From: Devosia sp. A8/3-2
GTDB taxonomy: Bacteria > Pseudomonadota > Alphaproteobacteria > Rhizobiales > Devosiaceae
Assembly (NCBI GenBank): GCA_025452255.1
Contig: CP104974.1
Span: 1,613,001-1,677,000, forward strand
Direction: 5' to 3'
Length of the DNA stretch: 64,000 nt
In this document: piece by piece, positions 30,166-41,424 of the stretch
Layout: each line of letters starts with the position of its first letter
Position numbering within the stretch: position 1 is the first letter of the stretch
Notes under the pieces: model-generated
Seen by the model: only the letters and a program-made list of their open reading frames with translations
What the model was told of the DNA's origin: nothing
Databases searched by the model: none
Position numbers and translations under genes: made by a program

Positions 30166-33100
30166 TTACTCCGCCGGTTCCACCATCCCATTGGCGGCGT
30201 CCAGCTCGCGTTCCAGCCGGGCTTCTTCCTCGACTTTGGGTTTGCTGAAGCGGGCCATCAGGAGGTAGGCGACGGGGGTCAGGTAGAGGGTTGAGACCGC
30301 GGCAAAGCTTAGGCCGCCGACCATGACCCAGCCGAGGGCCGCGCGGGCTTCGGCGCCGGCGCCGCTGGCGAGGACCGAGGGCAAGCCCCCGAGGATGGTG
30401 GCGATCATGGTCATCATGACGGGGCGCAGGCGGATATTGGAGGCTTCCTCGATCGCTTCGCGGACGGACATGCCGCGATCGCGCAGTTGATTGGCGAATT
30501 CGACGATCAGGATGCCGTTCTTGGCCATGATGCCGACCACCAGCACCAGCCCGATCTGGCTGAAGATATTGAGGCTGCCTCCGGTGACCAATAGCGCATA
30601 GAGCGCCGCCGCCACCCCGAAGGGCACTGTGGTCATGACGATGACGGCGCTCCACACGCTTTCGAACTGCGCGGCGAGGACGAGCAGGATGATGACCAGC
30701 GCGAAGCCGAAGGTGACGAACAGACCATTGGTGGATTCGCCCAGCGTCTTGGCTTCGGCCAGCGGCAGTATGGAGGTGCCTTCGGGCAGGATGGGGCGGG
30801 CCATTTCGAGCATCTGATTATAGGCGTCGCCCAGCGCCATGCCGTCTTCGAGGCTCGCTGTGACATTGACCGCGCGGCGTTGCGCTTCGCGGCGCAGGGT
30901 GGGGGGCACGGCGGATTCGGTGATGGTGGCGATGGTGGACATGGGCACATAGCGCCCGTCGCCGGTGCGCACGAAGAGGCTTTCGAGGTCGCGCGGATCG
31001 TTGATCGGATTGCTGGTCGAGACCATGCGCACGGTGTAGCTGGTGTCGTCGATGAAGACATTGCCGATATCGCTGCCATCGATCATGGCCTGCATGGTGG
31101 AGGCCGGGCCATTGATATCGATGCCCAGCGCGTCGGCGCGTTCGCGATTGACCACCGGGGTCAGCTGTGGCTGGGTGGTGTCGAAATTGACGGTGACGCG
31201 GCCAAAGCGGCCATCCGCTTCCATCAGCTTGGCGATGGATTCGGCGGTGTCGGCCAGCACGGTATAGTTGGAGCCGACCACGGCAAATTGCAGGCCGGAG
31301 CCGCCGCCGCGAATGCCCAGACTATTGCCCCGGCCGACCGAGGCGCGCACGCCCGGCACCCGGGCCATCAGCGCAGTAATGTCGGCGGCGATCTGTTGCT
31401 GGCTGCGCTGGCGCTCTCCCCGAGGCGCCAAAGTCAGCGTCAGCGAACCGCCGCTGCCCCAGCCGGAGAGCACGAAAATGGAGCGCACTTCGCCGCTGGC
31501 GACAAAGGGCTGCAGCATGGTTTCGACGGTGGTGAGCTGGGTGCGGATATAGTCGAGGCTGGCCGTGGTGGGCGCCTGAATGCGCAGCTGGATCTGCGAG
31601 CGGTCCTCGGGCGGGGTGATCTCCGGCGCAGATTGCCATAGACGAAATAGGACGAGGCGGCGAACAGTAGGGCGATCAGCACCACGACAAAAGGATTGGC
31701 GAGCGCCACGCGCAGCGAGCTGCGATAGAAGCGGGCGCAGGCGCGGCCGAAGGCGCCCAGAATGCCGCCATGGCTTTTGTGCTCGCCCTGTTTGAGGAAG
31801 CGCGAGGCGATCATCGGGCCCATGGAGAGGGCAACGATGGAGGAGAGCAGCACGGCGATGGCGAGGGTGAAGCCGAATTCGCGGAACAGGCGGCCGGTTT
31901 GTCCGGAGAGGAAGGACAGCGGAATGAAGACAGCAGCGAGGGTGAGCGTGGTGGCGATCACCGCGAAGAACACTTCTCGGGTGCCCAGCACGGCAGCGGC
32001 GCAGGGCCCGGCGCCCATGCCTTTGCGGCGGACGATATTTTCGAGCACGACGATGGCGTCATCGACCACGAGGCCGGTCGCCAGAACCAGCGCGAGCAGG
32101 GTGATGATGTTGAGCGAAAAGCCCATGACGTAAATGCCGGCCACGGCGCCAAGCAGGGCGATGGGCATGGAAATGGCAGGGACGATGGTGGCGCGCCAAT
32201 CGAGCAGGAAGAGGAAGATGATGGCGACAACGACGACGAGCGCCACGACCAGCGCGATCTCGACCTCGTGCAGTGCGCCTTCGATGAAGACGGCATCATC
32301 GCTTGAAATAGTGACCTGGACGCCGGCGGGCAGGGTCTGGTTCAGCACATCGACGGCATTGTGAATGCCCTCGGAAATCTCGATCGTATTGGACTGAGCT
32401 CGGCGGATAATGCCCGAGCCAATGCCGGGCTTGCCATTTGAGCGGAGCGAAGACGTGCTGGCCGAGGCGTCGAAGACCACGCTGGCGACATCGCCCAAAA
32501 GCGTGCGGCCATTGATGATGATGTCTTCGAAATCCTGCGGGGTGGTGACCTCCGAAATGGCGCGGACGGTGATGTTCTGATTGGGGCCGTTGATCGAGCC
32601 GGCCGGGGTGTCAGAAGGCGATGGTGGCCAGCGCATTGCGGATATCGGCCACGGTCAGCCCATGGCTGGCGAGCTTGACCGGGTCGACATCGACATCGAA
32701 GGCGGTTTCGCGCGTGCCATAGACACGGACGTCTGCGACGCCGGCAACGGCGCCGAGCCGTTCCGAGATCACGTCTTCCACCAGCTTGCTGAGGTCGCCC
32801 ATGCTCATCGTGTCGGAGGTGACGGCCAGTTGCATGACCGGCTGGGCATCGGAATCAGCCTTGAAGATGACGGGGTCATCGACATTGTCGGGCAGGGAGC
32901 GGCCGATGCGGCTGAGGGCGTCGCGCACGTCGGAGGTGGCGACATCGAGGTTAGTGCTGTCGGAAAATTCGAGGGTGACGCGGCTCTGCCCGGTCGAGGA
33001 GCTGGAGGAAATGCCGGTGACGCCCTGCACACGCGCCACGGCGCCCTCGACCTCGGCTGTGATTTCGCGATCGACGGTTTCGGCGGCGGCGCCGGTGAAG

Positions 33101-33278
33101 CTGGTGGAGATGGAGAGCACGGGCTGTTCGACGCTGGGCAATTGCGCACTTCGGCGCCCGGGAGCGCGGCAAGCCCGGCCACCACGATCATGGCATTGAT
33201 GACGACGGCGAGGACGGGACGGCGCACGAAGAGCGCAGCCGAGGTGCCGCCACGTTCGTTCTTTTCGGCAATCGACAT
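30166..33278 (-). CDS. RND multidrug efflux permease (AcrB/HAE1 type)
   Basis: About 1,037 residues, family length. N-terminal helix FVRRPVLAVVINAMIVVAGL, porter domain, central helices with VLATGLVVDDAIVVLENIVRR (proton-relay Asp pair), second porter half and the C-terminal VVGIMAKNGILIVEFANQLRD. Breaks near 33143 (lost C), 32612 (TTCGAC read TTCTGAC) and 31632 (lost G). Forms the inner-membrane pump with the fusion protein encoded 14 bases upstream; no outer-membrane channel gene is adjacent. Substrates unknown. Confidence 0.85.
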
Positions 33279-33292
33279 GGCAGTCCTCCCGA

Positions 33293-34462
33293 TCAGTTTT
33301 GCGTGGCCTGAGCCTCTTGGGTGGCCGCTGTGCCATCCGGCCCGCTGAGCAGGGTTACCTCGGCGCCTTCGCTGAGCTGCAGAATACCCTCGGTGATGAT
33401 GGCGTCTCCGGGCTTCAGATCGGCCCGCACCAGCACGCCATCGCTGTTGCGCTGGATGATTTCGGCCATGACGCGGGTGGCCTTGCCATCGGCATATTTC
33501 CAGACATAGGAGCCCCTGGGCTGACCACAGGATGGCCAACGGATTGACCGCCGGGAATTGTTCGCCGGGAAAGCGCAGCGCGACGGTGAAGGACATGCCG
33601 GCGCGCAGGGCCTTGTCCTCATTGGGGATCTCGGCCTGCACTGGAGGGTGCGGCTCGCCGGATCGAGCCGATTGTCGACAGCATTGACCTCGCCATCAAA
33701 GACCCGGCCGGGCAGGGCGATGGCGGTGACGCTGACCGGCATGCCGGGCGCAATGGCGGAGGCGTAGCGCTCGGGCACCCAGAAATCGACCGAGATGGCC
33801 GAGGTGTCATCCACCGTGGTCACGGTGGTTTGCGCCGGCACATAATTGCCCAGGGTGACTCGGATCAGCCCGATCGTGCCGGCAATGGGGCTGGTAATGG
33901 TGCGGCGGCCGAGGGCGACGCTGGCATTGCGCAATTCGAGATCGGCATTGGCGGCGGCGAGGCGGGCGGCGGCCGGGGCCGTGGGAGCAACAACATTGGA
34001 ATTGGCGAGGCCCCGGGTGCGGGTCAGGGTTGCTCAGGCGTCGTCGACCGCGAGCTCGGCGCGATCGAGCGCGATCTGTTCGGCGTCAGGAATCGAGCAG
34101 GGCGATGATATCGCCGGCCGCCACGGTCTGGCCCGGGCGCACTTGCACATCGGCCAAGGTGCCGCTCACGGGGAGGCGACGGTGACCGAGCGGGTGGCCG
34201 TGCCTTCGCCGATGGCACTGAGAGTGGAATTGATGGTGGCCAGCGTCACCCCGGTGGTCACCACATTATTCTGGCGGGCCCCGCTCGGTCGGCCGCCACC
34301 GGGGCGCTGGCCGGGCGCGGCATTTGCGACGTCGCCCGAGGCGGCAAAGGGCAGGGCGATGCCGTAATTGGCCGTGGTCTGGCTGGCGCCGGGGACGAAA
34401 ACGGCCCGAGCCGCGAATGCGGCGACCAGAACGATGAGTGAAGCCAGCAGCTGTCGTATCAA
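33293..34462 (-). CDS. RND efflux periplasmic membrane-fusion protein (HlyD/AcrA type)
   Basis: About 389 residues. N-terminal membrane anchor (MIRQLLASLIVLVAAFAARA), lipoyl half-motif ADVQVRPGQTVAAGDIIALL, helical hairpin, second lipoyl half GRRTITSPIAGTIGLIRVTLG and C-terminal beta barrel. Several breaks: near 34170, an in-frame TGA near 34036 that fits a misread CCAGG (Gln), and others near 33645 and 33515. The pieces tile the whole family. First gene of the pump operon. Confidence 0.75.
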
Positions 34463-34584
34463 GCCTTGGACCCTGCAAAAGTGCTGAAAAATGGGGCCCG
34501 GCCGCGAAGTGCCGGGAAATCAGCGGGACTGTAACAGCGGCTTTCCCGTGGCGACATTACAAAGCCGTAAGGATCGCGGGCTTG

Positions 34585-35415
34585 TTATTCGATTTCGGCG
34601 TCCGGGCGGCCGCCCCATTCGGTCCAGGAGCCATCATAGACCGCGACATTGCTTGCGCCGCTGAGTTCGAGCGCCAGAGCCAGCGTGGCGGCGGTAATGC
34701 CGGAGCCGCAAGAGGTGATGATGGGTTTGGTAGGGTCGATGCCGCGATCGGCGAAGATCTGCTGCAGTTCGGCGACGGGCCGCATCTGGCCGCTTTCGGT
34801 GAGAAGGCCCACCGGCACATTGGTGCTGCCGGGGATATGGCCGCCGCGCAGGCCGGCGCGGGGCTCGGGCACTTCGGCATGGAAGCGCGGGGCGGGGCGG
34901 GCGTCGGCGATCTGGGCGGCGTGGTCGTGGCTGCGGTCGCGCACGGTTTCGAAGTCGGCAACGCGGTTGCGATCGAAATGGGTTTCAAAGATCGCCGGGC
35001 GGCGGGTGACGGTGCCGGTCTGCACGGCGCGTTTTTCGGTGCGCCATTTGGGGCCGCCGCCGGCGAGGATGTGCACTTTGGCTGCACCCATGGTGCGGAA
35101 GGTCCACCAGACGCGGGGGCAGAGAAGAGGCCCAGTTCGTCATAGATGACGATGGTGGATTGGTCGGAAATCCCCAAGGCGCCCACCATATGGGCGAAAT
35201 CGGCCGGGGAGGGCAGCATGTGGGGCAGATTGGAGCTGGTGTCGGCGATGCCGTCGATGTCGAAGAAGACGGCGCCGGGGATGTGGCCGGCGAGATATTC
35301 GGCCTCGGGCGTTGCGGGAGGCATTGGGCATGTGCCAGCTGGCGTCGACCACCACGAGATTGGGGTCGCTCAGATGGGCGGCGAGCCATTCGGTGGTGAC
35401 GAAGGGGGTGTCCAT
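34585..35415 (-). CDS. sseA: 3-mercaptopyruvate sulfurtransferase
   Basis: About 276 residues, two rhodanese domains. The N-terminal inactive domain carries EYLAGHIPGAVFFDIDGIAD and MVGALGISDQSTIVIYDELG; the C-terminal domain has the active-site loop SCGSGITAATLALAL, the CG(S/T)G(V/I)TA form typical of mercaptopyruvate sulfurtransferases rather than thiosulfate ones. Breaks at 35303-35308 (CCAGG read CCGAGG on the coding strand) and near 35120 (C run). Moves sulfur from 3-mercaptopyruvate to thiols or cyanide in the cytosol. Single gene. Confidence 0.85.
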
Positions 35416-35507
35416 GCTGGGTTTCCTATGCCGGTTGAGCCACAGGATGGGCCTTCCAGCGCGTTACGTCAAATCCATAAATGGCTGATATAACATGGTT
35501 TTTCGCC

Positions 35508-36574
35508 TCATATTTGTAAAGCCAGCAGGTCCTTGCTGGCCGAGCTAATGGTGACCGGCTCGCCCCGGCTGGGTGGAGCGGTGCGCTGGTCGTTGAAGGT
35601 ATCGAGGCTCAGAATATTCTTGCCGAGCGCCACGCGCAGGCGGATGACCGAGCCCAAAAGGTCACGTCGGCAATGGTGCCGGTGAGGGTAATGTCATTGC
35701 CGTCGTGGGCGCCGATGGACAGCACTTCGGGCCTTAATGTTAGCAGACTGTTAGCGCCGACACTCGCATTGGCGGGCAATTGGCTAACGCGGACGGTCTG
35801 GCCGTCAATGGCGACGGTTTTTTTCCACGACATCGACGATGGTCGCTTCGATGGTGTTGAGCTGGCCGACGAAAGTAGCGACGAAACGGGTGGCCGGTTT
35901 ATTGTAGATTTCGTGCGGTGCGCCGAGCTGCTCGATATTGCCTGAGTTCATCACCACGATACGGTCGGAGATGGACAGTGCCTCTTCCTGATCGTGAGTG
36001 ACGAAGACGGTGGTGATGCCGAGGTCAAGCTGGATGGCGCGGATTTCTTCGCGCAGGGAGACGCGGATTTTGGCGTCGAGGGCGGAGAGGGGTTCGTCGA
36101 GCAGCAGCATGCGGGGGCGGGGGCGATGGCGCGAGCCGTGGCGACGCGCTGTTGTTGGCCGCCGCTCATTTCATAGGGGTAGCGCTTTTCAAAGCCCGGC
36201 AGGCCGATCAGCTTGAGCATTTCATCGACGCGGGCGCGGCGCTGCTCGGCTGGCATGCCGGCGATCTTGAGGCCGAAGCCGATATTGTCGCCGACATTGA
36301 GATTGGGGAACAGGGCATAGGCCCGGAACACCATGCCGAGCTGGCGCTGGTTGGGCTTGAGGTGGGTAATGTCCTCGCCATCGATGCGGATGGTACCGGT
36401 GGTGGGGTTTTCGAAACCGGCAATCATGCGCAGGATCGTGGTCTTGCCGCAGCCGGAGGGGCCAAGCAGGGAGATGAACTCGCCCTTGCCGAAGGCGAAG
36501 CTGACGCCCTTGACTACGGTATTGTTGCCGAAGGACTTGGTGAGGTTTTGAACGGACAGGAAATCTTGGCTCAT
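35508..36574 (-). CDS. ABC importer ATP-binding protein, iron/polyamine (PotA/FbpC) type
   Basis: About 355 residues. Walker [10 protein letters not shown], signature [15 protein letters not shown], Walker [16 protein letters not shown]-loop [14 protein letters not shown], plus a C-terminal TOBE-like domain. The Q-loop reads [13 protein letters not shown]; all relatives have MVFQAYALFPN, and the Arg codon lies at 36322-36326 where CCAGG became CCGGG. Breaks near 36118, 35822 and 35660. Energises the two permeases encoded upstream. Confidence 0.8.
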
Positions 36575-36575
36575 A

Positions 36576-37367
36576 TCAATCGGTCCGTGCGGAGGTGCGG
36601 GGAGCAAAGCGGCCGAGCACATTGATCATGCCCATAGCGCCCCGGTGATGATGAAGGAGATGATGGCGAGCGCGGCCGGCTCATAGGCGCGGTTGGCGCC
36701 GATATTTTGTAGATAAGGCCCGAAGGCTGGGCGGTTGAGGAGGCTCGCTATGGTGAATTCGCCAATGACGATGGCGAAGGTCAGGAAGGCGCCGGACAGC
36801 ACAGCGACCAGAATATTGGGCAGGATGATGCGGCCGATGATCTGGGGCGTGCTGGCCCCGGCGATCTGGGCCGCCTCGGTCAGGGTCTGCACGTCGATGG
36901 TGCGCATGCCGGTGTCGACGGCGCTGATACATATAGGGCAAAGCCGGGGTCACATAGGCGCAGGTGAGCAGGATATCGGTGCCCGGGGCCGAGCCGGTGA
37001 AGGGGATGACCGAGCTGGAATTGTAGAGGCGGATATAGCCATAGACCAGAATGATGGCCGGGATGATCAGCGGCATCAGGGTGAGGAATTCGACAAAGGG
37101 GCGCAGCCGGGGCAGGCGCAGGCGGACGAAATAGACCGCCGGGACGACGACGAGAATGCCCACGATGATGGCCAGAATGCCGATGATGACCGAATAGCCG
37201 AAGGTGGCCCGGAAGCGGGGATCGGAGAAGACTGAGGCATAGCTATCGAAGCTGTAATAGCCACGCCGCATGCGCAGGGAAAATTCGAAGGTGGCGACCA
37301 GCGGCACGATGAAATAGGCGGCGCCGAGCAGGAAGACGAGCCGAGCCCAGAAGCGGTTGGTCTTCAT
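36576..37367 (-). CDS. ABC importer permease, PotC-like
   Basis: About 263 residues, six helices, with the permease loop TLTEAAQIAGASTPQIIGRI. The frame breaks near 36932 and again near 36638 (G run), after which the C-terminus reads GMINVLGRFAPRTSARTD and stops at 36576. The start at 37367 overlaps the stop of the upstream permease gene (ATGA), showing translational coupling. Confidence 0.8.
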
Positions 37368-38242
37368 TTCATCCACCTCTCGGCGCGGGCGGAGATGACC
37401 GGGTAGATGATATTGGCGCAGGCGGTGATGAGGATCATGCCGAGCGCCAAAGCGGCGCCGAGGCCGGGATTTTGCAGGGCATCACCGCGGATCTGCGCAT
37501 AGAGCAGGATGGGCACGATGTTGAGCGAGGAGCCGGTCAGCGCATAGGCGGTGGCGATGGCGCCGAAGGCATTGGCGAAGAGCAGCGACAGGGTGCCGAG
37601 GAAACTGGGCCACAGGATGGGCAGGCCGACATAGCGCCAGAACTGCCATTGGCTGGCGCCCGGGATTTGCGCGGCCTCGTTCCATTCCTTTTTCAGCCCG
37701 TCGATGGCGGGCGCGATGATGAGGATCATCAGCGGAATCTGGAAATAGAGATAGGTGAGGGTGAGGCCCCAGAAGCTGAGCAGATTGAAGCCGGCCTTGT
37801 AGAGATCAAAGCCGAACACGGTCTTGAGGATGATGGTGACGAGGCCCAGCCGGCCCGTGGTGGAGATGAAGGCGAAGGCCAGCGGCACACCGGCAAAGTT
37901 GGAGGCGACGCCGGAAAAGGTCATGACGGCGGAGCGCAGGCCGGATGGCAGGCGGCCGCGGATCAGCGCGAGGGCGACGGCGAGGCCGATCAATGCGCCG
38001 AGAATGGCGGAGGCGCCGGAAATGCGGATGGAGATCCAGTAGGCGGCGAGGATCTGGTCGGTGAACAGGCCCGCGATATTGTCGAAGGTGAATTGCCCGT
38101 CGCGGCCGATGAAGGCGGCGCCGATGAGATAAAGCGTGGGCAGGATGAGGAACATCACCGCGAAGATGATGAAGGGCGCAACGCCCAACCACTCGAAGGA
38201 GAGGCGGCGGTGGGGTCGGTGTGCTGCAGTGGTGTCAGTCAT
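37364..38242 (-). CDS. ABC importer permease, PotB-like
   Basis: 292 residues, uninterrupted. Start MTDTTAAHRPHRRLSFEWLG, then six membrane helices and the permease loop KEWNEAAQIPGASQWQFW. Matches the PotB/FbpB class of inner-membrane subunits. Second gene of a four-gene operon after the binding protein at 38392-39498. Confidence 0.85.
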   Translation of the reverse strand: MTDTTAAHRPHRRLSFEWLGVAPFIIFAVMFLILPTLYLIGAAFIGRDGQFTFDNIAGLFTDQILAAYWISIRISGASAILGALIGLAVALALIRGRLPSGLRSAVMTFSGVASNFAGVPLAFAFISTTGRLGLVTIILKTVFGFDLYKAGFNLLSFWGLTLTYLYFQIPLMILIIAPAIDGLKKEWNEAAQIPGASQWQFWRYVGLPILWPSFLGTLSLLFANAFGAIATAYALTGSSLNIVPILLYAQIRGDALQNPGLGAALALGMILITACANIIYPVISARAERWMK

Positions 38243-38256
38243 CAAGGTGCCCCAGT

Positions 38257-38355
38257 AGACCTCATGGTGAGCCTGTCGAACCACGAGGTCGTGGCACAAA
38301 GGCCCGAAGATCCAGCCACGACCTCGTCCTTCGACAGGCTCAGGATGAGGTCTGT
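38257..38355. repeat. Long palindromic intergenic repeat, family B
   Basis: Two inverted arms: ACCTCATGGTGAGCCTGTCG with CCACGAGGTCGTGGC, and GCCACGACCTCGTCCTTCG with ACAGGCTCAGGATGAGGT. Lies between the binding-protein gene and the first permease gene. A half copy occurs at 45668-45701. Confidence 0.7.
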
Positions 38356-38391
38356 TGAAGCGGTCGTGGCTGGCTTAGTCATGCCGAGACG

Positions 38392-39498
38392 TTACTGAAC
38401 GTTGGCGCCGACGGCGGTGTCCCACTGGCCGGTGATGACTTCCTTGGCGGCGTTTTGTTCGTCGATGGTGGGGAAGACGGCCTTTTCATAGGCGGCGGCG
38501 GGCGGCAGGGCGTCGAGCAGGTCCTGCGGGATAGCGCCCTTAGCGGCCGTGTCGTTGAAGCGGATCGGGTGGCAATAGCCCTTGAGCCAGCCGAGCTGAC
38601 CTTCGTCGGAATAGAGATATTCCATCCACAGCTTTGCGGCGTTGGGGTGCGGTGCATAGGCCGAGATGGCTCGGACATAGACGCCGGCAACGACGCCGGT
38701 GGCAGGAACGACGATTTCGGCTTCCGGATTGCCCCGGAAGCTGTCGCGCCGAGCCAGCAGATTGTAGTCCCGTGCGATGACGATGGGGGTGGTGCCCTGA
38801 GCCAGCGACGCGGACTTGCCGATCACGGGGACGAAATTGCCCTTGGCGTTGAGTTCGCCGAAGAATTTCAGACCCGCATCGGCGGCGCCGGCAGCATCGG
38901 CACCGGTGGCAAGGCCAGCGGCATAGACGGACTGGATGGCTCGGGCCGAAGCGCGCGGATCGCCAGCGAGAGCGACGGCGTTGGCGTATTCGTCATTGGT
39001 GAGGTCGGCCCAGTCGGTGGGGATGGTGGTGACCAGATCCTTGTTCACCAGCATGGCCATCACACTGTAATAGTCGCCGTACCAATAGCCTTCGGCATCC
39101 TTGGCATCGTCGGGGATCGAATCCCGTGTGGAGACCTTATAGGGCTGGATCAGGCCATCGGCCTTGGCCGAGGGGCCGAAGGAGAGGCCAACGTCGATCA
39201 CGTCAGGCGCCTGTGGGCCGGTATTGCCCTGATTGGCCTTGATGGCTTCGATTTCGTCGGCCGAGCCGGCATCGGGATTGAGTTCGTTGACGGTAATGCC
39301 CGGATACTTGGCCTTGAAGCCTTCGATCACGGCGCCATAGCCGCACCAATCATGGGGCAGGGCGATGGTGGTGAGCTGGCCTTCGGCCTTGGCGGCGGTG
39401 TAAAGGGCGTCGAGATCGGTCTGGGCAAAAGCCCGGCCCGAAACGGAAAGCACGGCCAGCATCGAGACAGAGCCGGCAAGCACATTCTTGAAGGTCAT
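38392..39498 (-). CDS. ABC importer substrate-binding protein, iron/polyamine type
   Basis: 368 residues, one open frame. Signal peptide MTFKNVLAGSVSMLAVLSVS ending near RAFAQ, then a family-1 solute-binding fold (TTIALPHDWCGYGAVIEGF, YWYGDYYSVMAMLVNKDLV, KLWMEYLYSDEGQLGWLKGY). Several likely wrong residues coincide with CCWGG-like scars: STRDSIP (39124-39128, Trp expected), ASARAIQ (38940-38944, Gln expected) and LLARRD (near 38755). Could bind iron, polyamine or a phosphonate; no decisive ligand motif seen. First gene of the operon. Confidence 0.8.
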   Translation of the reverse strand: MTFKNVLAGSVSMLAVLSVSGRAFAQTDLDALYTAAKAEGQLTTIALPHDWCGYGAVIEGFKAKYPGITVNELNPDAGSADEIEAIKANQGNTGPQAPDVIDVGLSFGPSAKADGLIQPYKVSTRDSIPDDAKDAEGYWYGDYYSVMAMLVNKDLVTTIPTDWADLTNDEYANAVALAGDPRASARAIQSVYAAGLATGADAAGAADAGLKFFGELNAKGNFVPVIGKSASLAQGTTPIVIARDYNLLARRDSFRGNPEAEIVVPATGVVAGVYVRAISAYAPHPNAAKLWMEYLYSDEGQLGWLKGYCHPIRFNDTAAKGAIPQDLLDALPPAAAYEKAVFPTIDEQNAAKEVITGQWDTAVGANVQ

Positions 39499-40116
39499 GT
39501 TCAGTCTCCCTGAATTGGTCGTTCGTCGGCACCCATTGGCGAGCGTCGCGGCGGACTGGCGAGGGAGTAGTGAGGCGGTGTGACAGTGCAATGACAGTGT
39601 TGGGAAGCCCATGTGACGATCGGCGCCCGGGCCGAAAAAGCCCGCCAATACGCTCCCTTAGCCGTTTCCTGCCCGATCCCCCGCTGCCCTCCCAGCCGCA
39701 ATTGTGACAGTGCCCCTTTGTGACAGTTTAGTCCAGATGGTCAAATTTTGGGGGTAGGTGATTGGGGGTGACCGAGGGATCGGAGTACCCCGAAGTCACC
39801 ACCATCACGGTGGCATTCCGGCGCAGGCCGGAATCCATGCTGAAGGCCAGCCCGGCGCTGGGATGCGTGTGGACAGAAACGGACATGGATTCCGGCCTGC
39901 GCCGGAATGACACCGTGGGTGACCCAGATAGAGAGGTCCAGAAAGCCCGGTGGGGAGCGTTCAGGGCAAGGTCCAGAAAGCATTGAGAAAAATCGGAATT
40001 GGCCACGCTTTCTTCCGGCCCTGATAGTTTAGACCGCTTCTAAACTATTGAATTTGAATTGCTTTTATAAGGTGATAGGGATACTCCGCTTTGAGATTTC
40101 AGCTGGAGGACGATCC
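39499..40116. promoter_or_regulatory. Intergenic region with palindromic repeat
   Basis: 618 bases without a gene. It holds an inverted repeat with arms GGCATTCCGGCGCAGGCCGG (from 39812) and CCGGCCTGCGCCGGAATG (to 39909), the 'attccggcg' type of dispersed palindrome, and at its right end the Irr-type box described separately. A control region for the two divergent operons. Confidence 0.5.
40028..40044 (+). promoter_or_regulatory. Irr-type iron control element (ICE box)
   Basis: TTTAGACCGCTTCTAAA matches the Irr consensus TTTAGAA-N3-TTCTAAA at 13 of 14 fixed positions. It is the core of a longer palindrome with 10-base arms, ATAGTTTAGA (40024-40033) and TCTAAACTAT (40039-40048). It lies 73 bases before the imelysin start, so heme- or iron-dependent control of the operon by Irr is expected. 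Confidence 0.75.
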
Positions 40117-41376
40117 ATGATTTCCAAGCGGACGCTGCGCGGCCCGGCCTTGGCGCTTACCCTTTCTGTTGCCCCGATATCAGCCTATGCGCAGGCGCCG
40201 AGCGAGGATGCTGTGTTGGCCAATTATGCCGATCTGGCGCTGGCCGGGTATGAGGATGCGCTGAGCACGGCCAAGGCGCTGGACGCAGCGGTGGATGGCC
40301 TGATTGCCGATCCGAGCGAAGCGACGCTGTTGGCGGCGCGGGAGGCTCGGAAGGCGTCGCGCATTCCCTATCAGCAGACCGAGGCATTCCGCTTCGGCAA
40401 TCCGATTGTGGACGAATGGGAAGGCCGCGTGAATGCTCGGCCGCTCGATGAGGGCCTGATCGACTATGTCGATGCCGGCTATGGCACCGAAAGCGACAGC
40501 AATGCGCTTTATGTGGCCAATGTCATCGCCAATCCCAAGCTGGTCATTGACGGGGTCGAGCTGGACGCCACCGAGATTACCCCCGCACTGCTGCAGGACA
40601 ATCTGCAGGAAGCCGCTGGGATCGAATCCAATGTGGCGACGGGCTATCACGCCATTGAATTCCTGCTCTGGGGGCAGGATTTGCATGGCACGGGGCCCGG
40701 CGCGGGCGAGCGGCCGTTTACCGATTATTCGAGTGCCGAGCATGCCGATCGCCGGGCGGCGTATCTGAAGGCCGCGACGAGCCTGTTGGTCAGCGATCTC
40801 GAAGAGATGGTGGGCAATTGGACGGCCGATGGCGCAGCACGGGCAGCGCTGCCGGAGCTGGGGATTTCGGCGATTTTGACCGGCATGGGGTCGCTGTCAT
40901 TTGGCGAACTGGCGGGCGAGCGCATGAAGCTGGGCTTGCTGCTGCATGATCCCGAGGAAGAGCATGATTGCTTCTCGGACAATACGCATGTGTCCCATCT
41001 CAATGACGCGATCGGCATCCGCAATGTTTATGCGGGTAGCTATAAGCGGGTGGATGGTTCGGTGGTGGAAGGTCCGGCGATTTCGGACCTGATCGCGGCC
41101 AAGGATGCGGCGCTCGACACCGAGATCGCCGGGCTGCTCGATGACACCGTGGCCAAGATGAATGTGATGGCGGATCGTGCTGTGGCGGGCGAGGCTTATG
41201 ACCAGCAGATTGCCGAGGGGAATACCGAAGGCAATGCGGTGGTGCAGGCGGCGATCGATGGGCTGATCGCGCAGACGCGTGGCATCGAGCGGGCCGTGGC
41301 GCTGCTGAACCTGCAGGATGCGGTGACCATCGAGGATAGCGATAGCCTGTCCAATCCGGATGCGGTGTTCCAGTAA
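40117..41376 (+). CDS. Imelysin-family iron-regulated periplasmic protein
   Basis: 419 residues. Signal peptide MISKRTLRGPALALTLSVAP ending at SAYAQA, then an imelysin (peptidase M75/IrpA) domain with the GxHxxE-type motif ATGYHAIEFLLWGQDLHGTG and HDPEEEHDCFSDNTHVSHL. I chose ATG 40117, since upstream codons do not form a signal peptide. Uninterrupted, but Arg replaces conserved Trp twice, in EARKASRIPYQQTE (40346-40350) and VNARPLDEG (40436-40440), each at CTCGG where CCTGG is expected. The family takes part in iron uptake. First gene of a four-gene operon under the Irr-type box. Confidence 0.85.
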   Translation: MISKRTLRGPALALTLSVAPISAYAQAPSEDAVLANYADLALAGYEDALSTAKALDAAVDGLIADPSEATLLAAREARKASRIPYQQTEAFRFGNPIVDEWEGRVNARPLDEGLIDYVDAGYGTESDSNALYVANVIANPKLVIDGVELDATEITPALLQDNLQEAAGIESNVATGYHAIEFLLWGQDLHGTGPGAGERPFTDYSSAEHADRRAAYLKAATSLLVSDLEEMVGNWTADGAARAALPELGISAILTGMGSLSFGELAGERMKLGLLLHDPEEEHDCFSDNTHVSHLNDAIGIRNVYAGSYKRVDGSVVEGPAISDLIAAKDAALDTEIAGLLDDTVAKMNVMADRAVAGEAYDQQIAEGNTEGNAVVQAAIDGLIAQTRGIERAVALLNLQDAVTIEDSDSLSNPDAVFQ

Positions 41377-41424
41377 GTAAAGCATGCGATGAGGGTATGG
41401 CGCCATAAACTGGATCGCTGATCT

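Noticed and set aside
39812..39910. CRISPR-like repeat pair
   Set aside because: Only two inverted arms, not direct repeats with spacers; it belongs to the dispersed palindromes.
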